Shown: positions 1 through 12,293 of the stretch, in pieces
How positions within the stretch are numbered: the first letter of the stretch is position 1
How the letters are laid out: each line of letters opens with the position of its first letter
Assembly (NCBI GenBank): GCA_002104905.1
Contig: MCFE01000117.1
Span: forward strand, 62,001-126,000
Length of the DNA stretch: 64,000 bases
Source of the DNA: Basidiobolus meristosporus CBS 931.73
Lineage: Eukaryota; Basidiobolomycota; Basidiobolomycetes; Basidiobolales; Basidiobolaceae
Direction of reading: 5' to 3'
Position numbers and translations under genes: made by a program
The notes under the pieces: generated by a model
Seen by the model: the letters and a program-made list of their open reading frames with translations, nothing else
Databases searched by the model: none
Told to the model about the DNA's origin: nothing

Positions 1-2912
1 TGACCTTGTACTTGGGAAAACCTGGCTATTTTGTTGTAATCCATCAATCAACTGGAGAACCCATGTTATTCAGATCCAGAGGTACAATCAGACCTATGGG
101 CTATTACCTTCCAGACTGGATTTTAACTTGGTCAATTCCAGTGTGTGCAAACAAGTGAACTTGGCAAAATACAGTTCTGTAGAGCACTAAGAAAATGCAC
201 CCAGATGTTCCTCATGGCAGTTTTACAGGAGGATTGCTCTACTCCTGTACCCCAGAAGGTCCAGACTCTTTTGAAGGAGTATTCAGACATATTTCTACAA
301 GAGCTTGTAAGCCTACCACCAGTCAGAGATGTGGATCATGCCATTGCAACAGGAGATAGCCCTCCAGTGAATAAGACACCATACAGAATGAGTCCACTAG
401 AGTTGGAAGAGATGAAGAGACATATAGATCAGTTACTGGAGCAAGGATATATCAGACGCAGCAAGTCACCTTGGGGAACACCAGCACTTTTTGTGAAGAA
501 GGATGGAACACTTAGGGTGCGCATTGACTACAGAGTCCTAAACTCAGTTACTGTGAAAAATAAGTACCCCATATCCTGGATTGATGAGCTCCTTAGCCAA
601 CTAAATGGAGCCACTATTTTCAGCAAGATTGAACTCATGTCAGGATATAACCAGATTAGGGTGAAGCCAGAAGACATCCCTGAGACAGCATTCAGGACCA
701 GATATTGACATTATGAGTACTTAGTCATGAGTTTTGCCCTCACCAATGCCCCTGCAACATTCATGATCCTGATGCAGACTGTATTCTAGGAGTACTTATA
801 CAAGTTTGTCATTATCAACCTAGATGATATATTGATATATAGCAAGACAGAAGAAGATCAAATGGTGCACATTGAAAAGGTCTTGAAGAAGCTAAGAGAG
901 AACAAGCTCTATGGCAGGCTACCCAAGTGTGAATTCTTCAAGGAACATGTTGAATATCTGGGACACATAGTGACTAGCACAGGAGTAACCTTAGACTCTA
1001 AGAAGGTTGAAGTTATCAAGAATCCGAAGCAGCCCCATAGCATATCAAAGCTTTGATCATTCCTTGGAATGGTCTCCTATTATTGGGGATTTGTCAAGTA
1101 CTTTGCAAGTATTGCAGCTCCTTTAGCTGATATCCTCAAGAAAGACAATACCTACAAGTGGGACATAGCTTGTGAGACTGCCTTCCAGACTCTCAAGAAT
1201 GAACTTGCTAAGCTGCCAAGCTCAAGAATACTCAACTTCAGAAAAGAGTTTACTCTGTGCACAGATGCTTCAAAATATGCAATAAGTGAAGTGTGGGGCC
1301 AAGAACATGAGGAAAAGGACTACTCCATTGCCTTTGAATCCAAGAAACTGAACTCAGCAGAACAAAACTATCCAGTCCATGAGAAGGAGATACTTGCTAT
1401 AATACACTGTTTAAAGACATGGAGATGCTATATTGAAGGAGTCAAGTGCACCTTAAAGACTGATCCTGCCTCCCTCAAGTATATATTTACTCAGAAGGTC
1501 CTCTCTTGAAGAATGTCAAGGTGGAGTGAATACATTCAGCAATTTGACTTGGAGATTATCTACTGCCCTGGAAAAAACAACATGGTTGCTGATGCCTTAT
1601 GAAGATTAGATCAGGTTGCACAACTCAACTTGGTGCATGAATCAGATTGGCCTAGCCTATTACCAAAGTACTTGGAGGACCAAGCCATTCATAATAAGGT
1701 GGATGAAGATATCAAGAAGATAATCAGGGATGAAGCCAGCAAACTTGTAGTACAGGATAAACGCTCTACAAAATTGTTGATGGAAGCCCTATTGCCTATT
1801 GCCCGTATGTTTCTTGCCTGGATTTAATACATAAGCTACACAATGGATATGGACATCTTGGAATTGAAGGAACCAATAGCCTTGTGAAAGCCAGAGCATG
1901 GTGGCCCAGAATGAAACAAGACAATGAGAAGCTAGTGAAAACATGCCCAAATTGACAAATCAGCCAAGGCCAACTACAGAAAATTGCTGAACTCTTTCCC
2001 TTGAAGCCTATAAGACCATTTGAAAGATGGGGAATTGACTTTATTGGAAGACTGCCAACTACCAGGAAATGCAACTGTTGGATCCTAGTAGCAATTAACC
2101 ATGCCACTAAATGGCCAGTGGCTAAAGATGTACCTATAGCCAGTGAGCAATAAGTTGCAAGTTTCATCTACCATAAGATCCTTATGAAGTTTGGATGCCC
2201 TGTAGAAATTTTATCTGATAGAGGTGCAAACTTTATGGCAAAGATATTAAAAGCTTACCTGGAAATGCAGCAGATCAAACATTTGAGAACCTTGGCATAT
2301 CACCTCAAAACTAATGGAGTCACCAAATGGTTTAATGGATTATTTGGACAAATGCTGACCAAGTATGCAAATGGAGTTATCAGTAGATGGGATGAGTATA
2401 TAGACCAAGCACTCTTTGCATGCAGAGTCAGACAACACAACACCACCCAGCAGTTGCCATTTTACTCAGTGTTTAGATGTGAACCAAGGATTCCAGGAGA
2501 TCTCTCACAACCAAAGCTTAGAGACACCTTAGAAAATGAACTCAGTCAACCAAGTAGACACCAGCCACTGGAACAAAGACGTAAAGAGGCACAGACCAAA
2601 GTATCTCAAAGTGCAGAAAAGATGAAGCAGAGATTTGATAAGACTATAGCACCAGAAGCATTGACAGTTGGGAACTTTGTATTGCTAAGAAACAACACTT
2701 GGAAGAAGTTTGAGCCACAATGGACAGGACTGTTCAAGATCATCAGAGAATGTCCATTTGCCACATACCAACTAGTGGACAAACAAGGCAATATCTGGGA
2801 AGACTTAGTACATAGAGACAGACTCAAGCTTGCAAGACTTGCTGATAATACTGAACCATCAAGATATTGGTATCACAAGAAAAGAGATTCAGGAGAACCC
2901 TCTCAACTCTAA
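1..2912 (+). pseudogene. Gypsy A pol remnant (PR end-RT-RNaseH-INT)
   Basis: RT begins near 400 with the gypsy signature of a proline-rich linker, then a [14 protein letters not shown]-like motif and a [13 protein letters not shown] stretch in which the Trp codon is intact (TGG; it is TAG in copies B, C and F). The palm continues to LDDILIYSKTEED near 820-850. RNase H (TDASKYA) is near 1260 and the HHCC integrase zinc finger lies around 1840-1960, with its final Cys region damaged (CPN followed by a stop). The integrase core has SDRGANF near 2215. The last 242 codons (2184-2912) are open and end in the GPY/F-like module and a basic tail EPSQL just before the LTR. At least seven stop codons of mixed type make it non-functional. 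Confidence 0.92.
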
Positions 2913-2922
2913 CAGGGGAGAA

Positions 2923-3285
2923 TGTTATGATCTGCTGCTTGAATGTTTAAGTTAGATCAGTTTTTAGTCAAAACAATTAGTATATGTTTAGGTTATCAGT
3001 ATATTGGTATTATCTATCAAATCAGTAGTATTAGTCAGCAAATGAATCAGCAGATCCTTATCAGACAGAAATAGCTATTTTAGGTAGGATCTTCTTGGGT
3101 GATGATGCAATCAAATGGGTCATCAGCCACAGCCTATATTAGGAAATACAATTTGTCAGCACTGATCTGGCAAGAATTTATATAAGGAGCTGCTGGACTT
3201 CAATAAAAACCAGTTCAAACTCTAGTGAATACAATTCTAGCTAAACTCCCTATTCCTCTACAACTCTTATACCTAGACTTGTAAC
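2923..3285 (+). repeat. 3' LTR of gypsy A
   Basis: It begins TGTTATGATCTGC and ends TTGTAACA, matching the LTRs of B and C over its length (~363 bp). A purine tract (aggggagaa) abuts its 5' end, as expected for second-strand priming. It holds a TATATAAGG promoter box near 3179 and an AATAAAA signal near 3205. Confidence 0.92.
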
Positions 3286-4477
3286 ACTTTAATATAACCC
3301 AAGGGTCATTGATGAGCCTTCAAGCAGATATTTGGGCACCACTTATTGATCTAGCAGAACTGGATACCTCTGGGAGATAACAGATATGTAAGAGTTGGTG
3401 TGGAAAGCAGTGGCATGTGCACTATATCAATATGCTGGCAGATGTATAAAACAACAAGTATTGAAATCCAGAATGAGCTGAGGGTGAGGGGATTTGATGA
3501 GGAAGCTGCTCTCACACAAGTTATGTGCAATTTTTGCAATACGTGTCAGAAGCATCTTTTTATGTCTCAATTCTGGTGACCACAAAGATTTTGAATGAGT
3601 TTTTACCTCAAATGACTAATGTGCTGCCTGATATATTAGTGCAGATATGTAGCATTCAAAAGTAATATACACAGGACTCATCAAAGCAATGTTTTAAAGT
3701 TTCCAACAGCAGGCAAGTTAGTACCTTGAGTAATCAACAGGTGAGCTTCAAGACAAAGAACACACTAACAATAACCATCCAGAAGTACCACTACTGCAGG
3801 AGCCTTTGAAGAGGAAAAGAATGCATCGATGTGTGGCACTTCAGGCTGGTTCTTAGGAGCAGTTTGCATGGTCAAGCTACAGCACTACACTGATCAATCA
3901 GGAGGCAAAATACTGACTACAAGTACACTTGCAGCAAGGATTATTGTTAACAAGAAGGCAGTGTTGGTGCACAAAGAGAGTACTACTAAATGTGTCATAA
4001 GTAACACCTGGGAGAAAAAAAACAGGGAGAAGATGATAATTTTGCATTGATATGCTATTACTTGTCAAGATTCAAACGTTGCACTTTGTTTTCAATCCAA
4101 GCCCAGCCTTGGCACACCAATGATCACTAAAGTCTTGATGTAAGTAATACCAGGGTTATCTCACACTTGGGACAGAGCCCCTAAAAAAACACCATGAATA
4201 CTTATATATCATCTTTTACACCACTGCAGCCATTTGATTTGTCTTGCAGCTACCTTTTGCTTGTTGCATGCTTGCTACAACACCTTGTCCAATCAGAAAA
4301 ATTAGAGATTCACTGGCTCAATGGGCATAAGAAGATATTTGATGGCAAAGTAGAAAGCTTGTGTATTGGCCAATGGACTAGATGGTGGCTCACATCTTCA
4401 GTATATTCTTAGACCTACCAACCACTGATATTTTGTCCCACTTGAGTCATGGTAATCAAAATGATTCAAATCATTAT
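3286..4477. other. Unassigned spacer between gypsy A and B
   Basis: About 1.2 kb with only short frames. On the + strand 3355-3570 reads openly and includes a Cys-rich stretch (CNFCNTCQKH), and 3829-4050 is a 73-codon frame. I recognise neither. The base composition and scattered stops look like another decayed mobile element, but no family motif is visible. Confidence 0.5.
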
Positions 4478-4845
4478 TGTTATGATCTGCAGCTTGAATG
4501 TTTAAGTTAGATCAGTTTTTAGTCAAATCAATTAGTATATGTTTAGGTTATCAGTATATCAGTATTATCTATCAAATCAGTAGCATTAGTCAGCAAATAA
4601 ATCAGCAGATCCTTATCAGACAGAAATAGATATATTAAGTAAGATCCTATTGGGTGATGATGATGCAATCAAAAGAATCATCAGCCACAACCTACATTAG
4701 GAAATACAATTAGTCAGCAATTGATCTGGCAAAATGTATATAAGGAGCTGCTGGAACCTCAATAAAAATCAGTTCAAGTTTTAGTGAATACAATACTAGC
4801 TAAACTCCCTATTCCTCTACAACTCTTATACCAAGACTTGTAACA
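4478..4845 (+). repeat. 5' LTR of gypsy B
   Basis: It starts TGTTATGATC, ends CTTGTAACA and is followed at once by the PBS. A TATATAAGG box (4737-4745) and an AATAAAAA signal about 20 bp further on suggest the U3/R/U5 order, with transcription starting around 4765. Confidence 0.94.
4737..4745 (+). promoter_or_regulatory. TATA box in gypsy LTR
   Basis: TATATAAGG sits about 110 bp before the LTR end and is kept in nearly all LTR copies of the family here (near 3179, 9288, 27776 and, on the minus strand, C and D). This conservation and position fit the Pol II promoter of the element. Confidence 0.6.
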
Positions 4846-4860
4846 TTGGTAGCAGCAATA
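4846..4860 (+). other. Primer binding site (initiator tRNA-Met type)
   Basis: The bases right after the LTR read TTGGTAGCAGCAATA. TGGTAGCAG complements the 3' end (CUGCUACCA) of common eukaryotic initiator tRNA-Met. The same stretch follows the 5' LTRs of C, D, F and G with one or two changes. The tRNA assignment rests on about nine bases. Confidence 0.6.
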
Positions 4861-4903
4861 ACCAGAAACCTCCCTCCTGAAGAAAGAAGAAACCACCCTC
4901 AAG

Positions 4904-7900
4904 ATGTTGGACAATCAAGAATGGAAGAATGCCATGCAGCAAATCCTGGCCCAATAGCAACAGTTACTCCAGATCCTCAGCCAACCGCAACAAGGAATGA
5001 CTACCATGGCTCAGAACCAGCAATGCCCTGTTAAGATCAACTTTAGTGTGAAGGTCAACCGGTACCATGGCAGAGTCAATGAAAACCTGGGAACTTGGCT
5101 CTTTCAGATTGAAGAAGCTTTTAAAGCTAAAGGAATTGCTCCAGAAAGCAAGTTGCACTATGCAGCTTCTTACCTGGCAGATGCAGCTTTACAGTGGTAC
5201 CACAACAAGATCAGGTCAGCTACTATGATGGGATGCTCTACAATCTCTACCTGGGATGAGTTTGTGTTGGAAATTCAGGATGCTTTTGAAGCTCCACACC
5301 AGCAGACACTACTAAGAAGGAAGTTAAAGACACTCAGACAGAAAGTACATGAGTCCAGATGTCTACTTGGACAAATTGAAAGAATGGACCCCTTGGATCA
5401 AGTTGAATACTTTATTGATGGGTTGAAAGAAAGAACTTGCAAGGAAGTCAATTACCAAAGACCTCAGACTATTGAAGAAGCCATCAAGATTGCCATTGAC
5501 TATGACTCAGCTATGTTTGGAGGTGGGAAGCCTACAGTGACTAATCAGAAAAGCTATAATCATTATGAAAGAAGACAATCAGAAGCAGTATCAATGGAAA
5601 TAGACGCTATGCAGAAGAATCCCTCCTCACAAGAATGCAAGAAGAGAGGACTTTGCTTCAATTTCCACCAGCAGGGACATACTGCAAAGTACTGCCCTGA
5701 GAGAAGAAATGGACACCAGCCACCAAGAACCTTCAGCCATGTTGAGTCCCATGAACACAGTAATGTGGAAGATGAGCTTGAAGAAGACTTGGAACTCACC
5801 TTGCATATGACAGAAGAGTACTTGTCCCAAATGACTTCAAACTCAGCGAAGTTATTGTACTTGAATGGAGTAATCAATGGAGTACCTGCCAAGATCATGA
5901 TTGACTCAGGAGCATTGCATGAGTACATATCAGAGCAATTTGCTTTGAAAGCTGGAATCAACTTGGAACCTACCAAATCAACTTCAGTCTCCACAGCTGA
6001 TGGGAACTCCCACATAATCAACCGTATTACCCAGCCAGTAAGAATGAAGAACAATGAGTATGAAGAAGACCTACAGGCTTTTATATTTGGGAACTGCAAG
6101 TTTGACCTTGTACTTGGAAAAACCTGGCTATTTTGTCATAATCCATCAATCAACTGGAGAACCCATGCTACTCAGATCCAAAAAGACAACAAGACCTATG
6201 AGCTATTACCTGCTAGGCTGGATTTTAACCTGGTCAATTCCAGTATGTGTGAGACAAGTGAACTTAGCAAGACCCAGTTCTGTAGAGCGTTGAGAAAAGG
6301 TATTCAGATGTTCCTCATGGCGGTTTTACAGGAGGATTCCTCTACCCCAGCACCCCAGCAGGTCCAGACTCTCTTGAAGAAATATTCAGACATGTTCCCA
6401 GATGAGCTTGTAATCCTACCACCAGTCAGAGACATGGATCATGCCATTGACACAGGAAATAGCCCTCCAGTGAGCAAGGCACCTTACAGAATGAGTCCAT
6501 TGGAATTGGAGGAAATGAATAGACAAATTGATCAGCTATTGGAGCAAGGATACATCAGGCCCAGCAAGTCACCCCGGGGAGCACCAGTGCTTTTTGTGAA
6601 AAAGAAGGATGGAACACTTAGGATGTGCATTGACTACAGAGCACTGAACTCAGTTACCGTCAAGAATAAGTACCCCATACCTTAGATTGATGAGCTTTTG
6701 GACCTACTTAATGGAGCCACTATTCTCAGTAAGATTGACCTCATGTCAGGATACAACCAAATTAGGGTGAAACCAGAAGATATTCCTAAGACAGCATTTA
6801 GGACCAGATATGGACATTACAAGTACTTAGTCATGAGTTTTGGCCTCACTAATGCCCCTGCAACTTTCATGATGCTGATGCAGACTGTCTTTCAGGAGTA
6901 CTTAGACAGGTTTGTGATAATCTACCTGGATGACATATTGATATACAGCAAGACAGAAGAGGATCATGTAGTGCACATTGAAAAGGTCTTGAAGAAGCTA
7001 AGAGAAAACAAGCTATATGGCAAGCTAGCCAAGTGTGAATTCTTCAAGGAGCACGTTGAATACCTGGGACACATAGTGACTAGCACAGGAGTAACCTTAG
7101 ACCCCAACAAGGTGGAAGTAATCAAGAATTTGAAGCAGCCCCATAGCATATCAGAGCTCAGATCCTTCCTTGTAATGGTTTTCTATTATTGGAGATTTGT
7201 CAAGTCATTTGCAAGTATTGCAGCCCCTTTAACTGATGTCCTCAAGAAAGACAATACCTACAAGTGGGACATAGCTTGTGAGACTGCCTTCCAGACACTC
7301 AAGAATGAACTTGCTAAGCTGCCAAGCTTAAGAATACCAGACTTCAGAAAAGAGTTCACTCTGTGCACAGATGCTTCAGATTATGCAATTGGTGGAGTGC
7401 TGAGCCAAGAACACAAGGGAAAGGACTACCCTGCTGCCTTTGAATCCAAGAAACTAAACTCAGCAGAACAAAACTATCCAGTCCATGAGAAGGAGATGCT
7501 TGCTATTAAACACTGTTTGAAGACATGGAGATGCTATATTGAAGGAGTCAAATGCACTGTCAAGACTGATCATGCCTCCCTCAAGTATATATTTACTCAG
7601 AAGGTACTCTTCAGAAGAATGACAAGATGGAGTAAATACTTTCAGCAATTTGACCTGGAGATTGTCTACTGCCCTGGAAAATACAACATGGTTGCTGATG
7701 CCTTATCAAGATTAGATCAAGTTGCACAACTCAACTTGGTGCATGAATCAGATTGGCCTAGCCTATTACCAAAGTACTTGGAGGACCAAGCCATTCCTAA
7801 TGATGTGGATGAAGATATCAAGAAGATAATCCGTGATGAAGCCAGCAAATTTGTAGTTCAGGATGAAACACTCTACCAAATTGTTGATGGAAGCCCTATT

Positions 7901-9017
7901 GCCTATTGCCCTTATGTTTCTCACCTGGATTTAATACATAAGCTACACAATGGATATGGACATCTTGGAATTGAAGGAACCTATAGTCTTGTGAAAGCCA
8001 GAGCATGGTGGCCCAGAATGAAACAAGAGATTGAGAAGCTAGTAAAACATGCCCAAACTGCCAAATCAATCAAGGCCAGCCACAAAGAATTGCCAAACTC
8101 TTCCCTTTGGAGCCTGTAAGACCATTTGAGAGATGGGGAATTGACTTTATTGGAAGACTGCCAACCACCAGGAAATGCAACCGTTGGATCCTAGTAGCAA
8201 TTGACCATGCCACTAAATGGCCAGTTGCTAAAGCTGTAGCAATAGCCAGTGAACAAGAAGTTGCAAGTTTCATTTACCATGAGATCCTGATGATGTTTGG
8301 ATGCCCTGTGGAGATCTTATCTGATAGAGGAGCAAACTTTATGGCAAAGACATTAGAGGCTTACCTGGAAATGCAGCAGATCAGACACTTGAAAACCTTA
8401 GCATATCACCCAGAACTAATGGAGTCACTGAGCGGTTTAATGGATTATTTGGAAAAATGCTCACCAAGTATTCAAATGGAGTTGTCAGTAGATGGGATGA
8501 GTATATAGACCAAGCACTCTTTGCATGCAGAGTCAGAGTACACAACACCACCCAGCAATCACCATTTTACTTAGTGTATGGATGTGAACCAAGGATTCAA
8601 GGTGATCTCACACAACCCAAGCTTACAGACACCTTAGAAAATGAACTTAGTCAGCCAAGTAGACACCAGCAACTGGAACAAAGATGTCAAGAGGCACAGA
8701 CCAAAGTATCTCAAAGTGCAGAAAAGATGAAGCAGAGATTTGATAAGACTATAGCACCAGAAGCATTGACAGTTGGGAACTTTGTATTGCTAAGAAACAA
8801 CACTTGGAAGAAGTTTGAGCCACAATGGACAGGGCCATTCAAGATCATCGGAGAATGTCCATTTGCAACTTACCAACTGGTGGACAAACAAGGCAATATC
8901 CAGGAAGACTTAGTGCATAGGGACAGACTCAAGCTTGCAAGACTTGCTGATAATACTGAACCATCAAGATATTGGTATCGCAAGAAAAGAGATTCAGGAG
9001 AACCCTCTCAACTTTAG
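4904..9017 (+). pseudogene. Gypsy B Gag-Pol polyprotein, near-complete but broken
   Basis: Gag starts at ATG 4904 and hits TAG at 4955 where copy C has Gln; the frame is open again from 4997. Gag (about 5040-5560) is followed by a zinc knuckle near 5650 whose second Cys is Phe (CFNFHQQGH...C), protease with IDSGA near 5900, and RT. An in-frame TAG at 6683-6685 replaces the Trp of the WIDEL motif. A second frame (6698-8119) gives the rest of RT with YLDDILIYS near 6920, RNase H with TDASDYA near 7370, and the integrase HHCC finger. A frameshift near 8045-8060 destroys the CPNCQ half of that finger. The integrase core follows (SDRGANF near 8320), then a second frameshift near 8410 next to the catalytic Glu. 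The C-terminal frame 8457-9017 carries the GPY/F-like module. Gag and Pol share one frame, so no programmed frameshift is needed in this family. Confidence 0.93.
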
Positions 9018-9027
9018 TAGGGGGGAA

Positions 9028-9395
9028 TGTTATGATCTGCTGCTTTAATGTTTAAGTTAGATCAGTTTTTAGTCAAATCAATTAGTATATGTTTAGGTTA
9101 TCAGTATATCAGTATTATCTATCAAATCAGTAGCATTAGTCAGCAAATGAATCAGCAGATCCTTATTAGACAGAAATAGATATATTAAGTAGGATCTTAT
9201 TGGGTGATGATGATGCAATCAAATGAGTTCTCAGCCACAACCTACGTTAGGAAATACAATTAGTCAGCAATTGATCTGGCAAAATGTATATAAGGAGCTG
9301 CTGGAACCTCAATGAAAATCAGTTCAAGTTTTAGTGAATACAATACTAGCTAAACTTCCTATTCCTCTACAACTCTTAAACCAAGACTTGTAACA
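9028..9395 (+). repeat. 3' LTR of gypsy B
   Basis: It has the same length and ends as the 5' LTR. It is preceded by the polypurine tract GGGGGGAA (9020-9027) that directly follows the pol stop codon. Confidence 0.94.
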
Positions 9396-9776
9396 CTATA
9401 GGTGTAGTGCAAAACCCACTTATTTCTACTTACATGTATCTTGAATATCATAACCAGTTGTTTGTGACAACAGTGGATCAAGCCACATGCTCTGGCACAG
9501 TACAGTGGTACAATTATAATAGGCAAGCTGCTATGTGTAGTTCTGTTGCGCATCAACATTCAAGTCAAAGTCAATTTTACTCCACTTGAAAATTTAGTAC
9601 CATCACTGATTTTTGCTCACCAAAACATAATTCATCCCAGCGGTGGTTATTTCATTCCATCTAAGAAATCCATTCATAACTCTGATACCTGCTCAATTTT
9701 CATGTGGTCATTATGTTGTATATTAATCTGCTAAGCCTTCCCAGGTGATTTGTAATATGAGATCCATCCAACCACT
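9396..9776. other. Spacer between gypsy B and fragment E
   Basis: About 380 bp without a credible frame or repeat match in the window. It may be the pre-existing sequence into which the neighbouring elements inserted. Confidence 0.4.
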
Positions 9777-12293
9777 TTGTTGTTGACAAGGCATCAGCAT
9801 ATAGATGATGCAAATTTCAGGACTAGATATGGACAATATGAGTACTTAGTCATGGGTGTTGGCCTCACCAATGCTCCTGGAACATACAAGACCATGATGC
9901 ACGCCATTTTGCATGAGTACTTAAACAGGTTTGTGGTATTCTACCTAGATGACATACTGATATAGAGCAAGATGGAAGAGGTCCACTTTGTGCACATTGA
10001 ACAGGTCTAGAAGATGCTAAGAGAAATAAGCTATATGATAAGCTTGCAAAGTGTGAGTTCTCCAAGGAATACATCAGGTATCTGGGACATATAGTAAGTA
10101 GCAAAGGAGTGACCTTACACCCCAAGAGAGTGGACATCATCAATAATATGAGCAGCCAAACAGAATCTCAGAGCATGGATCATTTCTTGGAATGGTTCCC
10201 TACTATTGGAGATTTGTCAGGTCTTTTGCAAATATTGCAGTCCTTTTGACTGATATCTTCAAGCAAAACTACACCTTGAGGTGGGAAATTGCCTGTGAGA
10301 CTGCCAAGATTAAGAAAATCTGACTTCAAAAACATGTTCACTTGCTGCACAGATGCTTCATATTATACAATTTGTGGAGTACTGAGCCAAGAATACAAGG
10401 GAAAGAAACATCCTTTGCTCTTGAACCCAAGCAGCTGAACTCAGCAGAAAAAAACTATCCAGTTGATGTGAAAGAGATACTTGCCATAACACACTACTCA
10501 AAGACATGGGGATGCTACATTGAGGTAGTCAAGTGCATTGTGAAGAATGATAATACCCCAGTCAGTGTTTATTTTCTCAGCAAGCACTATCCAAGCAGAT
10601 GACAAGATGGAGTGAATACACTCAGCAATTTGACCTGGAGATGGTCTACTGCACTTGGAAAAATGACACTGTTGCTGATGCCATATCAAGACTAGAATAA
10701 GCTGCATAGCTCAACCTGGTGAATCAATCAGATTGGCCCAGCTTATTACAAAAGTACAAGGGATACCAAGCCATTCCTAGTGAGTTAGGTGAAGATATCT
10801 AGATGAGTGTCTAAGATGAAGCCAGCAGATTTATATAATGGAAGAAATATTCTACCAAAATTGCTGATGGAAACCCTATTATCCATTGCCCAATGTTGCT
10901 TGCCTGTATTCAATACACAGGCTACACAACTCATACAGATATTGTGGAACTGAAGCAACATATAGCTTTGTAAATGCTAGAGCATGGTGGCCCAGAATGA
11001 AGTAAGATATTGGGAAACTGGTGACATCATGCCCAAGTTGCCAAATCAACCAAAGCCAACCAGAGTATTGATGGCTATTTCCCTTGGAGCCTGTAGAGCC
11101 ATATGAGATATGAGGAATTGTCTTAATTTGAATGCTTACCACTACTAGGAAATGCTTCTGATGGATATCCAGTAGCAATTGACCATGCCACATAATGGAG
11201 AGTGATTGGAGATAGATCAGTAACCAGTGAGCAAAAAGTTGCAAATTTCATCTACCAAAAATTCTGATGAAGCTAGAATGCCCTGTGAGAATCATATATG
11301 ATAGTGAGGCAAACTTCATGACAAAAACATTGGAAGCCTACCTGGAAATGCAGCTGATCAAAAATATGAAAACTTGGGTATTTCACCCTAGAAGTAATGG
11401 AGTTGCAGAGCAGTTTAGTTCATTATTTGAAAAATGTTGACTAAGTATGCATATAGAGCTGTAAGTATCTGAGACAAATATATTGACTAAGTGCTACTTG
11501 TGTGCACAGTAAGGGTGCACAGCACTACCCAACAACTTGGAGGATGAACCTAGCCAGCTTAGTAGATACCAACAGCTGCAACAAAAATGTCAGAAGGCAC
11601 AAGCCAGAATCTATAAAGAAGCAGAAAAGATGAAGCAGAGACTTGACAAGATATTATTACCAAAGGCTTTGACATTTGGAAACTTCAAATTGCTAAGAAA
11701 CAACTCTTGGAAAATGTTTGAGCCATAATGGACAGGACAAATCAAGATAATCAGAAAATGTCTATCTGCAACTACCTGCTTGTTGACAAACAAGGGAATA
11801 TCAAAGAAGAGTTGGTTCATAGAGACAGAATCAAGCTTGCCAGACACACCAACAATGCTGAATCATTGCAACACAGGTATCACAAGAAGAGAGATCCAGG
11901 AGAACCCTCCTAGCTTTAGTAGGGAGGAATATTTCAATCAGATGTTTGAATGTTTGAGTTAGATCAGTTTTTGGTCAGATCAATTAGTTTTATACTTAGC
12001 CTGTCAGTATAGCTGTAATATCTATCAAATTGTAGTATACGTTAGCAGATACATCAGCATATTCTTATCAGACAGAAATAGTATATTTAGAAATATCTAA
12101 TTGGGTGATGATGATACAACTAAGTGAGTTGTCAGTCAAAACCTGCATTAGAAAATACAACAAGTCACCATCAATTCTGGCAAAATGTGTAGGGATCTGA
12201 TGGAACCTCAATGATACCAGGTCAAGTTTTAGTGAACTTAATACTAGCTGAATTCCATATTACTCTACAACTCCTATATTAAGACCTGTAACA
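9777..12293 (+). mobile_element. Gypsy fragment E, old 5'-truncated copy
   Basis: It starts inside RT (TRYGQYEYLVMGVGLTNAPGT near 9820), passes YLDDILI near 9945 followed by a stop, then decayed RNase H (10340-10700) and integrase (10880-11900), and ends in a diverged LTR. Identity with B is clearly lower than between A, B and C, with many indels and stops, so it is an older insertion of the same family. Gag, PR and the 5' LTR are missing. Confidence 0.88.
11930..12293 (+). repeat. Diverged 3' LTR of gypsy E
   Basis: It follows a purine tract (agggaggaa). The TG start is mutated (TATTTCAATC instead of TGTTATGATC), while the end CCTGTAACA is kept. Length is about 364 bp. It is the most diverged LTR copy of this family in the window. 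Confidence 0.85.

Larger units (their letters stand above)
1..3285 (+). mobile_element. Ty3/gypsy element A, 5'-truncated by window edge
   Basis: The element enters the window inside the protease/RT linker and runs through RT, RNase H, integrase and a 3' LTR. Its order and sequence are those of element B (4478-9395), so it is the same family. The 5' LTR, Gag and most of the protease lie outside the window. It is a decayed copy: stops interrupt pol at about 706, 787, 1054, 1507, 1600, 1954 and 2150. Confidence 0.93.
4478..9395 (+). mobile_element. Ty3/gypsy element B, full-length structure
   Basis: Two 368-bp LTRs (4478-4845 and 9028-9395) bracket 4.2 kb that holds PBS, Gag, PR, RT, RNase H, INT and a polypurine tract, in gypsy order (INT after RNase H). 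By eye the LTRs differ at about 14 of 368 positions, so the insertion is not recent. The four bases before the element are TTAT and those after are CTAT, a possible 4-bp target duplication with one change. It is the best reference copy of the family here but carries at least two stops and two frameshifts. Confidence 0.95.

Noticed and set aside
3829-4412. Two 72-73-codon frames in the A/B spacer
   Set aside because: No motif, no continuity between them, and stops nearby; probably chance frames in decayed DNA.
6683-6685. TAG as a programmed Gag-Pol readthrough codon
   Set aside because: It lies inside RT, not between Gag and Pol, and copies A and G have Trp there; kept only as a finding about shared descent.
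1-9395. RIP as explanation for decay of the A-G family
   Set aside because: Stops arise by different changes (for example GAA to TAA, GGA to TGA, TCA to TGA, and CAG to TAG), with many indels, so no single C-to-T bias is evident by eye.
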